A DNA stretch of 51,803 nucleotides, taken from an uncultured Limosilactobacillus sp. (lineage in GTDB: Bacteria > Bacillota > Bacilli > Lactobacillales > Lactobacillaceae). The stretch's first letter is position 1. Each line of letters opens with the position of its first letter. The stretch is taken from contig NZ_CAKPXS010000005.1 of the NCBI RefSeq assembly GCF_934202235.1, positions 1 to 51,803 on the forward strand, in the 5' to 3' direction. Below the pieces are notes generated by a model, which saw only the letters and a list, made by a program, of their open reading frames with translations, searched no databases and was not told the origin of the DNA. The position numbers were made by a program, and so were the translations under genes. This document shows positions 24,784 to 31,914 of the stretch, one piece after another.

Positions 24784-25968
24784 CTACTTCACGTACTTCT
24801 GAAGAACTTCACCAAGGCGTTTGAGCCCTTCCTCAATCTGGTCTTCCGCCATGTTGGAGTAGTTCAGCCGGAAAGCTCCCGGTTGAGGTTTTCCCGCAAA
24901 GAACGGGTCACCCGGGACAAAGGCGACGTTATTTTTCAGACATTCTTTGAACACCGCGACAGTATCGTCGACACCTGGCACTTCCACCCAGAGGAACATC
25001 CCCCCTTCAGGGTTAGTGTACTTAACCGCGGACGGGAAGTATTTCTTAATTCCCTCAATCATCAGTTGCTTGCGTTTGCGATAAAGAGCACTAATTTCCT
25101 CAACATGAGCATCAAGGTCGTTGTTTTGCACGTACTCAACGGTGGCGTACTGCGCCAGGTTATCGGTATGGAGGTCGGCAGACTGTTTTAAAACCGTTAA
25201 CTTATCAACAATTCGCTTATTAGCCACGATCCAACCCAGCCGGAAGCCAGGAGCCAAAGTTTTAGAGAAGGTCCCCATGTAACAAACGTGGCCGTCATGG
25301 TCAAAGGACTTCACCGCCGGTACATGCTGACCAGCAAAGCGGATCTCACCATAAGGATTGTCCTCAAGAATTGTCAGATCATACTTGGCAGCTAGTTCCG
25401 CCATTTTCTGCCGCCGCGCCAGGGGAATCGTCCGCCCCGTCGGATTCTGGAAATTCGGGACAGTATACAACAGTTTGGCGTCCGGATGGGCTTTCAGTGT
25501 TTCTTCGAGGGCGTCAGTCCGCATCCCATCATTATCCATTGCGACAGATACCAGGTGGGCTCCATAAGATTTAAAAACGTCAACCGCACAGAGGTAGGTC
25601 GGTTGTTCCACCAAAACTACGTCTCCTGGATCAACCAATGCTTTCCCCACCAGGTCAAGCGCTTGCTCAGAACCAGTCGTGATCAACACGTTCTCAAGTT
25701 CTCCGTGAATCCCCTCCTTCTCTGCCACGTGGTGGAGAGCCCACTCCCGAAGTGCCGGCACCCCTTTGGCGGCACCGTACTGCATCAGTTCACGGCCATG
25801 TTTATCAAAGGCCCGCTCAACCGCCGCTTTCATTTCGGTAACCGGAAATAGCTCTGGTGCTGGCAAGCCACCGGCAAAGGAAATGATCCGCGGGTCAGCA
25901 GCAGCCTTTAAAATTGACCCCACTGCGTCCGTCCCGTCTGCTGGAACTCTTGATGAAAATTTAACCAT
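24784..25968 (-). CDS. PLP-dependent aminotransferase (class I/II, LysN-like)
   Basis: 394 aa. Fold-type I aminotransferase of the 2-aminoadipate/aromatic/branched-chain group, transferring amino groups to 2-oxo acids. PLP-lysine region YMGTFSKTLAPGFRLGWI about residues 230-250, and FAGGLPAPELFPVTEM and the VPNFQNPTGRTI segment identify the family. No N-terminal GntR domain is present. AAGGAG precedes the ATG. It lies next to a branched-chain-type oxoacid reductase gene (26488-27444), so a role in amino acid catabolism is plausible. Substrate uncertain. Confidence 0.9.
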   Translation of the reverse strand: MVKFSSRVPADGTDAVGSILKAAADPRIISFAGGLPAPELFPVTEMKAAVERAFDKHGRELMQYGAAKGVPALREWALHHVAEKEGIHGELENVLITTGSEQALDLVGKALVDPGDVVLVEQPTYLCAVDVFKSYGAHLVSVAMDNDGMRTDALEETLKAHPDAKLLYTVPNFQNPTGRTIPLARRQKMAELAAKYDLTILEDNPYGEIRFAGQHVPAVKSFDHDGHVCYMGTFSKTLAPGFRLGWIVANKRIVDKLTVLKQSADLHTDNLAQYATVEYVQNNDLDAHVEEISALYRKRKQLMIEGIKKYFPSAVKYTNPEGGMFLWVEVPGVDDTVAVFKECLKNNVAFVPGDPFFAGKPQPGAFRLNYSNMAEDQIEEGLKRLGEVLQKYVK

Positions 25969-26119
25969 CGTCGGTCACTCCTTTGTCTTTCTTAGCGTTT
26001 TCTAATTTAAGATTGAAGTTAGCATACACCCCCACTTGTGAAATGTAAAATACTATTTGCCGCAGTTTATTACGGTTGGCTGGCCCTTATTAGAAGACAA
26101 ATCTTTTTTAAAAAAGCCC

Positions 26120-26148
26120 TTGACTTTTAGTGATTTTGCAATTAAATT
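26120..26148 (+). promoter_or_regulatory. Promoter of the PanE-family gene
   Basis: -35 TTGACT (26120-26125), 17-bp spacer, -10 TAAATT (26143-26148), followed by the T-box leader. Confidence 0.6.
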
Positions 26149-26154
26149 AAAATG

Positions 26155-26445
26155 CAATTAGAAAAACAGATGACCAAATACGTTGAAAAGAAGAGTAGCC
26201 CTTCACTGTTTGCCAGAGAGTCCTTGGCTGGTGAAAAAGGATCAACCAGTGACCGGCGAAAATCACTTTGAGTACCTGGACGAAAGCTAGTAATCCACGG
26301 TGGGTGCAGCCCATTATCGCTGCCGTGTTTAATGCTGCCGCATTGAACATTAAGACTGGTAGTGCGAGCTGCTGGTAAAGACAGGGTGGTACCACGCGAA
26401 GCGTCCCTCAACTAGACACTAGTTCTAGTTGGGGGCTTTTTTATT
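26155..26445 (+). promoter_or_regulatory. T-box riboswitch, probably isoleucine, upstream of PanE-family gene
   Basis: A long classical leader: AAGAGTAG and AGAGAG Stem I motifs, specifier loop GAAA-ATC-ACTTTGAG with codon ATC (Ile) at 26262-26264, T-box TGGTACCACG (26387-26396), terminator CCCTCAACTAG/CTAGTTGGGGG then CTTTTTT. The codon offset (GAA, one base, then codon) is the same as in the tyrS (TAC) and trpS (TGG) leaders of this window. TGGT suits A73, as in tRNA-Ile. Confidence 0.85.
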
Positions 26446-26487
26446 CGGCGAATTGATCATTGGTAACAACTAAAGGAGTGGATGACA

Positions 26488-27444
26488 ATGAAGTTTACAG
26501 TTGTAGGAGCCGGTGCAATGGGATTACGGTTTGGGGTTTTACTCCAGGAAGCCGGTAACGAAGTCGACTTTGTCGAAGGTTGGGAACCACACTACCAGAA
26601 AATGAAGGAGCAAGGCGGCGTCCTGGTTACCCGCGAGCACCAGAATAAGCACCTGGTCCCGGTTAACGTCTACCGTCCTGAAGACTATACAGCAACTGAT
26701 GCCGATTTCGTTTTCTTCGAGTTGAAACAAATGCAATTACCTGACATGCTGAAGCGTTGTCAACACTTTTTCGCTGACCAGTATTGTTTGACCGCCATGA
26801 ACGGGATGGGACACGTTGAACAATTACTGAAGTACTTCCCGAAAGAAAAACTGGTTGCTGGGACCGCCCTGGTCGCTACCATCCTGACCGGTCCTGGTGA
26901 AGTCGAGTTTGTCGGTAAACGTGGTGCCGGCACAACGAACTGGGCCAACTACACCGAGCAGCCTGACGAGAAGACTCATGAACTCATGGCTGAACTAAAA
27001 AAAGCGAATTTCAACCCCTCACTAAAGACTAATTTTATGGGTACGCTGATGACCAAGGTAGTCTTCAACTCCGTCGTCAACACCCTTTGTACGATGTTTG
27101 AGATCACGATGGGAGAATACGCTAACTTCTCCGGCGCAGACGAACTCAGCAGACAATTAATCGACGAAGCCTACGATGTCTGCGAACGGGCCGGTGTCCA
27201 GCTCGTCTCCTCCCGTCAAGAAGAATTGGACAGCGTCAACTACGTTTCCAAGGTTGGGAACCCCCACCACTACCCATCGATGTACCAGGACATGAGCCAT
27301 AACCGACCAGTGGAAGTTGACTACATCAATGGTTACTTCGTCAAGCTTGGCCGGAAGTATCACTACGAGGCAGCTACCCACCGGATGGTTACCAACCTCG
27401 TTCACCTCGCTGAAGCAACTCGTGAAGTTCGGACTAATCGTTAA
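26488..27444 (+). CDS. Ketopantoate reductase (PanE/ApbA) family 2-oxoacid reductase
   Basis: 318 aa from ATG 26488, with AAAGGAG 9 nt upstream; an ATG two codons earlier is too close to it. N-terminal Rossmann motif VVGAGAMGLRFG binds NADPH; the catalytic Lys region TKVVFNSVVNTLCTMF (about residue 190) and the C-terminal helical domain with HYPSMYQDMSHNRPVEVDYING match the family. Classic PanE makes pantoate, but members in lactic bacteria also reduce branched-chain oxo acids to 2-hydroxy acids. The inferred isoleucine T-box favours the second role. Function is inference from regulation plus family. Confidence 0.9.
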   Translation: MKFTVVGAGAMGLRFGVLLQEAGNEVDFVEGWEPHYQKMKEQGGVLVTREHQNKHLVPVNVYRPEDYTATDADFVFFELKQMQLPDMLKRCQHFFADQYCLTAMNGMGHVEQLLKYFPKEKLVAGTALVATILTGPGEVEFVGKRGAGTTNWANYTEQPDEKTHELMAELKKANFNPSLKTNFMGTLMTKVVFNSVVNTLCTMFEITMGEYANFSGADELSRQLIDEAYDVCERAGVQLVSSRQEELDSVNYVSKVGNPHHYPSMYQDMSHNRPVEVDYINGYFVKLGRKYHYEAATHRMVTNLVHLAEATREVRTNR

Positions 27445-27458
27445 CCTCTTAACAAACG

Positions 27459-27494
27459 AAAGTCGCCCAGCGGTTCTTATCCGCCGGACGACTT
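27459..27494. terminator. Bidirectional terminator between PanE-family gene and trpS
   Basis: AAAGTCG...GCGG pairs with CCGC...CGACTTT around a 7-nt loop, with one short internal mismatch. Flanked by A and T runs. Confidence 0.85.
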
Positions 27495-27498
27495 TTGC

Positions 27499-28524
27499 TT
27501 ATTTCAAATTGTCAAAGTAGTTAAGTCCCATTGCCGCCTTAACTTCCTTGAGGGTCTGGTTAGCAACTGCATTTGCTCGCTGACTCCCCGCTTGCAGCAT
27601 CCGATAAACTGCCGGGAGGTCCTTCGCATACTCAGCACGCCGCTGGCGAATTGGTGCTAGTTCACTATTCAAGACCTCAAAGAGATACTTCTTGATCTTG
27701 ACGTCACCAAGGCCGCCACGACGATAATGGTCTTTCAGTTCCGCAACCCGTGACTTATCTGGGTCAAAGATATCAAGGTAGGTAAAGACGATATTCCCTT
27801 CTACCTGGCCAGGATCGTCCACGTGAATATGGTGCGGGTCAGTGTAAATGGACATTACTTTCTGATAAAGGGTCTTTTCATCATCACTCAAGTAGATAGT
27901 ATTACCCAGTGACTTACTCATCTTTGCGTTGCCGTCTAGGCCGGGCAGACGCCCCTGACCTTTCGGAGGGAAGATTCCTTCTGGTTCAACCAGCACGTCA
28001 GTATGGTAAGTGGAATTAAAAGTGCGAACCAGTTCCCGGGCTTGCTCGAGCATTGGCTCCTGGTCATCCCCCACTGGCACTAACTGGGCCTTAAAAGCAG
28101 TAATGTCAGCCGTTTGACTAACAGGATAAGTGAAGAAACCAGCAGGAATCGACCGGCCAAACTTCTTCTGCTGAATTTCGGCCTTTACCGTGGGGTTGCG
28201 TTCCAGGCGGGAAACCGTCACCAGGTTAAGGTAGTACATATTCAGTTCTGACAATGCCGGGATCTGTGACTGAACGTAGATCGTACACTTCTGCGGATCA
28301 AGGCCCACCGCCAGATAATCCAGTGCCACCTGTGCCAAACTGTTTTGAACCTTTTCTGGATCATGGGCGTTATCCGTCAGCGCCTGCTGATCGGCAATCA
28401 TGACGTAAAGGTCGTAATCACCACTGTTTTGCATCTTCACCCGTTCCTTGAGAGAACCGATGTAGTGACCAATATGAAGCTTCCCCGTTGGCCGGTCGCC
28501 CGTTAATGCAACTTTTTGTCCCAT
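27499..28524 (-). CDS. trpS: Tryptophanyl-tRNA synthetase
   Basis: 341 aa from ATG 28524 (an adjacent ATG at 28527 is also possible; AAGGAAG is 6 nt before the chosen one). Class I synthetase with HIGH motif KLHIGHYIGSL and KMSKSLGN. The GDRPTGKLH start and FTYPVSQTADI segment are typical TrpRS. Controlled by a tryptophan T-box and by a promoter whose spacer contains a Noc-type palindrome. Ends at a terminator shared with the convergent PanE-family gene. Confidence 0.98.
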   Translation of the reverse strand: MGQKVALTGDRPTGKLHIGHYIGSLKERVKMQNSGDYDLYVMIADQQALTDNAHDPEKVQNSLAQVALDYLAVGLDPQKCTIYVQSQIPALSELNMYYLNLVTVSRLERNPTVKAEIQQKKFGRSIPAGFFTYPVSQTADITAFKAQLVPVGDDQEPMLEQARELVRTFNSTYHTDVLVEPEGIFPPKGQGRLPGLDGNAKMSKSLGNTIYLSDDEKTLYQKVMSIYTDPHHIHVDDPGQVEGNIVFTYLDIFDPDKSRVAELKDHYRRGGLGDVKIKKYLFEVLNSELAPIRQRRAEYAKDLPAVYRMLQAGSQRANAVANQTLKEVKAAMGLNYFDNLK

Positions 28525-28543
28525 CATAATCTTCCTTTCTATA

Positions 28544-28718
28544 CAAAAACCCTACTTTCCAAAGAAAGTAGGGCGAATTGACCGCGGTGCCACCTACGTT
28601 ACAGGCAGCCGCCTGTCACTCATTTATTATCATTGATTAATTAAATGGTTCCATTTCAGTTACCGTCGGGGTTCTCACCAGCCCCCGTCTCTGTTTTGGC
28701 TTCCTACTTGCGCACCAC
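28544..28718 (-). promoter_or_regulatory. Tryptophan T-box riboswitch of trpS
   Basis: Minus strand: AAGTAGG and AGAG Stem I motifs, specifier loop GAAA-TGG with Trp codon at 28651-28653, T-box TGGCACCGCG (28583-28592), terminator CCCTACTTTC/GAAAGTAGGG then TTTTT. TGGC suits G73 of tRNA-Trp. Confidence 0.93.
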
Positions 28719-28725
28719 TAACAAT

Positions 28726-28753
28726 ATTTTAAGTTATTTCCCGGGAAATGCAA
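28726..28753 (-). promoter_or_regulatory. trpS promoter
   Basis: Minus strand: -35 TTGCAT (28748-28753), 16-bp spacer, -10 TAAAAT (28726-28731). The spacer contains almost the whole Noc-type palindrome at 28736-28749. Confidence 0.65.
28736..28749. promoter_or_regulatory. Perfect Noc-binding-site palindrome
   Basis: ATTTCCCGGGAAAT, identical to the 14-bp Noc recognition consensus of Bacillus subtilis, lying between the serS stop codon and the trpS T-box. A Noc protein is encoded in the window. Confidence 0.75.
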
Positions 28754-28756
28754 GCG

Positions 28757-30055
28757 CTACTTGTTGTTAAACGGGACAGCGTTGTCCTTCGTAATCTTCT
28801 TCACACCGTGCATGTAAGGAACCAGGACATCAGGAATCGTCACCGAACCATCCTCATTCTGGTAGTTTTCCAAGATAGCAGCCACACACCGGCCAACAGC
28901 AAGGCCAGAACCGTTCAGGGTGTGGACGTATTGCAGCTTGCCGTTCTCGTCACGGTAGGTAGTGTGCATCCGCCGTGCTTGGAAGTCAAGACAGTTACTG
29001 CATGATGAAATTTCACGGTACTTATGCTGAGCTGGGAACCATACTTCAATGTCGTGGGTCTTCGCTGAAGTAAAGCTGGCGTCACCCGTTGACAGGGTAA
29101 TGACGTGGTATGGCAGGTTCAGCTTTTGAAGGATCTCTTCCCCGTTCTTGGTCAGCTTCTCCAGTTCATCATAAGATGTTCCCGGCTTACAGAACTTAAC
29201 CATTTCAACCTTATTGAATTGGTGCATCCGGATCAGTCCCCGGGTGTCACGGCCAGCGGCACCAGCTTCAGAACGGAAACATGGTGTAAGGGCCGTGACG
29301 TAAACTGGCAGTTTATCGGCAGGAATTTCTTCACCATAGAAGTAGTTAGTCAACGGTACTTCGGCAGTCGGAATCAGCGTCATGTCCTGACCGTTAACCT
29401 GGTAAACACCTTCACGGAACTTCGGGAACTGGCCGGTCCCAAACATTGCCTTAGCCTTTACAATGTACGGCGGCAGCACTTCGGTGTACCCATCTTTCAT
29501 GTGCTGGTCAAGCATGAAGTTGTAAACGGCCCGTTCCAACTGCGCACCGAGGCCCAGGTAGTAAACAAAGCGGGCCCCGGAGTTCTTAGCAGCCCGGTCG
29601 AAGTCCAGGATTCCCAGCTTCTCACCGATTTCCCAGTGGTGCTTCGGTTCAAAGCCCAAATCGGTAATCTTGCCAACCCTGTACTCTTCCCGGTTATAGC
29701 TTTCGTCAGGCCCTACCGGGACGTCGTCAGCCGGAACATTTGGCAAGTGCAGCAACTTGTCTTCCAGCGTTTTGTCATTTTCTTCGATTTGTTCGTCCAG
29801 CTGCTTGATTTCGCCACCAATTTCCCGCATATGCTTGATGACTTCTTCGGCTGGCGCATGGTTCTTCTTGGCTTCCCCAATCTTCTTGGAAGTAGCGTTC
29901 CGTTCTGCCTTCAGCGTTTCCGACTTTTGCAATAGCTCCCGCCGCTTGGCATCGAGGGCAATGATTTCGTCAATCTCTTCCGCCTTAACACCACGGGTCC
30001 CCAACTTTTGCTTGAAAAAGTCTGGGTCTTTGCGAATCTTCTTAATATCTAGCAT
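28757..30055 (-). CDS. serS: Seryl-tRNA synthetase
   Basis: 432 aa from ATG 30055, with GGAGGT 7 nt upstream. Class II synthetase: N-terminal antiparallel coiled-coil arm (about residues 25-105, Lys/Glu-rich), then motif 2 TPCFRSEAGAAGRDTRGL and motif 3 near GLAVGRCVAAILENYQ. Charges tRNA-Ser and tRNA-Sec-type serine species. Preceded by a T-box leader with a Ser-compatible codon and followed closely by the trpS leader. Confidence 0.98.
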   Translation of the reverse strand: MLDIKKIRKDPDFFKQKLGTRGVKAEEIDEIIALDAKRRELLQKSETLKAERNATSKKIGEAKKNHAPAEEVIKHMREIGGEIKQLDEQIEENDKTLEDKLLHLPNVPADDVPVGPDESYNREEYRVGKITDLGFEPKHHWEIGEKLGILDFDRAAKNSGARFVYYLGLGAQLERAVYNFMLDQHMKDGYTEVLPPYIVKAKAMFGTGQFPKFREGVYQVNGQDMTLIPTAEVPLTNYFYGEEIPADKLPVYVTALTPCFRSEAGAAGRDTRGLIRMHQFNKVEMVKFCKPGTSYDELEKLTKNGEEILQKLNLPYHVITLSTGDASFTSAKTHDIEVWFPAQHKYREISSCSNCLDFQARRMHTTYRDENGKLQYVHTLNGSGLAVGRCVAAILENYQNEDGSVTIPDVLVPYMHGVKKITKDNAVPFNNK

Positions 30056-30080
30056 CGACATTACCTCCAATAACTATTAA

Positions 30081-30315
30081 AAGAGCCATTTCATCCCTAG
30101 TTTGGGACGAAATGGCTCTTGTTCCGCGGTACCACCCAAGTTTGCTGCCTAACAGCACCCTTAATGAATGGATAACGGCCATTTCCGTGCGGCATTACCC
30201 GCCCACATTTAACGCGCCGGAGTTTCGGCTCCCAGCTCGCACCAGCCGCTGGTTCTCTGTCAGCCTACTTGAAACGCTTCGTGTTTTCCTATCTGTTCGC
30301 AGTTTATTACATTTT
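30081..30315 (-). promoter_or_regulatory. Serine T-box riboswitch of serS
   Basis: Minus strand: AAGTAGG and AGAGAA Stem I motifs, specifier region CCGAAACTCCGG containing Ser codon TCC (30219-30221), T-box TGGTACCGCG (30125-30134), terminator AAGAGCCATTTCGTCCC pairing with its partner (30081-30120) then TTTT. The codon lies one base further from GAA than in the tyrS and trpS leaders. Confidence 0.9.
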
Positions 30316-30336
30316 AATTAGTTTTTCAACTATCAA

Positions 30337-31476
30337 TTATGCTAAGTATTGTTTAGCAACATTTTCATAAGTGGCATTCACTTTCAGGTAGTTGTCAACG
30401 GCAACGTGTTCGTTAACCTGGTGGGCTAACGACCAGTCACCCGCACCAACAAGAAGCATCGGGCACTGCACTGCATGAATGTAGTTGGAAGCATCACTGG
30501 CGCCGTGGATGACATTCATTGCTGGAGCACTACCGAATGCCTGTTGGTGTGCCGTCTTCACCAGCTGGACAAATTCGCCATCGGGGTCATTAGCAACTGG
30601 CCGGAAACTAAAGCGAACTGCTAGTTTCAGTTGAACGCCTGGTTGCTGATTAAGCTGGTCGACTGTCTGCTGAATGCGCTTGATACAGTCCTCGTTATCG
30701 CATTCGGGAACTGGACGGATATTCCCCTGTGCCTCCGCATAATCGGGAATAATGTTCAACTGGCTACCACCCTTAAAGACATTGACACTGTGCACCGGCT
30801 TGCCCAGGACCGGACTAGCTGGTGCGTCATCGAAGGCGTGCTTTTCGGCAACCACAAATTGAGCCAGGTTCTCGACCGCGTTGATCCCTGTTTGCGGCAT
30901 CGAACTGTGGACGCTTTTACCAAATGATTTCACGGTATAACCGATCGAACCGTTATTGGCGTAAACAATATCACCGCCAGTCGGTTCGCCGACAATCATT
31001 GCCGTCGCATCATCAACAAAGCCCTGCTTAGTTAACTGTTCGGACCCCATCGCGCCGAGTTCTTCACCAACAGTCCCCAGAAAACGGAGCTTCCCCCTTT
31101 GTGGGAGGCCAGCCTCCTTCAGCTCAATGAGGGTGATGGCCATGGCCGCCAGCCCCGACTTCATATCGACACTCCCGCGACCGTAAATATCGCCGTTAAC
31201 CTCGTCAGCACTTAACGGGTCGTGGTCCCAATGATCACGATCACCGAGCGCAACCGTATCTAAGTGCCCCGCTAAGACTAGGACTGGTCCCTCCTGACCG
31301 CTGTCCAGTTCAGCAACCAGGTTGTCGCGATCCGGCGCATACTCCTCGAGTTGTGACGAAATACCGTAGTCCTTAAACAACCGTTGCAAATAAACTGCCG
31401 CCTGTTTTTCATGGTCGTTAGCGGTATTAATCCTGATGAGGTCTTTTAAGACCTGAACTTTAGTTTGTTGGTCCAT
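30337..31476 (-). CDS. M20 family metallopeptidase (ArgE/DapE-type deacylase)
   Basis: 379 aa from ATG 31476 (GAGG 9 nt upstream; an ATG three codons earlier abuts the ribosome site). Dizinc hydrolase removing acyl groups from amino acids or succinyl-diaminopimelate. Metal and catalytic residues are visible: LAGHLDTVALGD (His, Asp), YGRGSVDMKSGLAAM (bridging Asp), TVGEELGAMGSEQL (Glu-Glu), and a C-terminal His in SLAHQVNEHV. Lid domain about 180-290. Often annotated as succinyl-DAP desuccinylase in lactobacilli, but the exact substrate is not resolved. Confidence 0.88.
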   Translation of the reverse strand: MDQQTKVQVLKDLIRINTANDHEKQAAVYLQRLFKDYGISSQLEEYAPDRDNLVAELDSGQEGPVLVLAGHLDTVALGDRDHWDHDPLSADEVNGDIYGRGSVDMKSGLAAMAITLIELKEAGLPQRGKLRFLGTVGEELGAMGSEQLTKQGFVDDATAMIVGEPTGGDIVYANNGSIGYTVKSFGKSVHSSMPQTGINAVENLAQFVVAEKHAFDDAPASPVLGKPVHSVNVFKGGSQLNIIPDYAEAQGNIRPVPECDNEDCIKRIQQTVDQLNQQPGVQLKLAVRFSFRPVANDPDGEFVQLVKTAHQQAFGSAPAMNVIHGASDASNYIHAVQCPMLLVGAGDWSLAHQVNEHVAVDNYLKVNATYENVAKQYLA

Positions 31477-31626
31477 CCACGCCATCCTCTTTCTAATATT
31501 TTTGTAATGATATTCTCATTTTATCGCCTTGGCAAAAAAATTCCAGTCTAATTTCCGGATTCAGTCGATAAAATAAATTGCATTCCGCGCCGGTCTCATC
31601 GAGAATAGAGAGTTACACGGGTAACG

Positions 31627-31655
31627 TTGTATTTTCTGATATTGATGTGTATAAT
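31627..31655 (+). promoter_or_regulatory. dlt operon promoter
   Basis: -35 TTGTAT (31627-31632), 17-bp spacer, perfect -10 TATAAT (31650-31655). The leader to dltX is about 90 nt. Confidence 0.65.
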
Positions 31656-31677
31656 TTCACTTGTTGAACCTTATTTT

Positions 31678-31725
31678 CGGGATCAAAGCAACGGGCGGGA
31701 ATCAACCGCCGCTTATCCCGGTTTT
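31678..31725 (+). promoter_or_regulatory. Structured dlt leader, possible attenuator
   Basis: CGGGAT (31678-31683) pairs with ATCCCG (31715-31720) and encloses GGCGG-7 nt-CCGCC (31694-31710), followed by TTTT. This resembles a terminator placed before dltX, in the transcribed leader. No known riboswitch is recognised. Confidence 0.5.
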
Positions 31726-31750
31726 AGACACAGAAAGGGAGGGTAGACAG

Positions 31751-31891
31751 ATGTTTTCCAAGCTGAAAAATCATCCAACCGCAAAATTCTGGTTGACTAC
31801 CTTACTGTACTTCGTTGTGCTAATGCTCGTCATTTACTTGTACGGCTATTTTGGCGCTGGCCAAGCCCCGTTCATCTATAACGAGTTCTAG
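31751..31891 (+). CDS. dltX: DltX, small membrane protein of teichoic acid D-alanylation
   Basis: 46 aa from ATG 31751, with GGGAGGGT upstream. One membrane helix (about 13-34) and a C-terminal FIYNEF motif, with Tyr43 in the position proposed to carry D-alanine across the membrane in this family. Precedes dltA by 23 bp, as is usual in Firmicutes. Too short to be called by many gene finders. Confidence 0.92.
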   Translation: MFSKLKNHPTAKFWLTTLLYFVVLMLVIYLYGYFGAGQAPFIYNEF

Positions 31892-31914
31892 CTTTTAAAT
31901 AATGGAGGAAAATT

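Noticed and set aside
26142..26411. Minus-strand frames of 82-89 codons in the T-box region
   Set aside because: They are antisense to a well-formed T-box leader and have no homologous motif.
29105..29935. 276-codon plus-strand open frame opposite serS
   Set aside because: It lies entirely antisense to the well-conserved serS, has no ribosome site or recognisable motif, and reflects codon bias of the minus-strand gene. Similar antisense frames opposite fhs, purK, purE and pyrD were dropped for the same reason.
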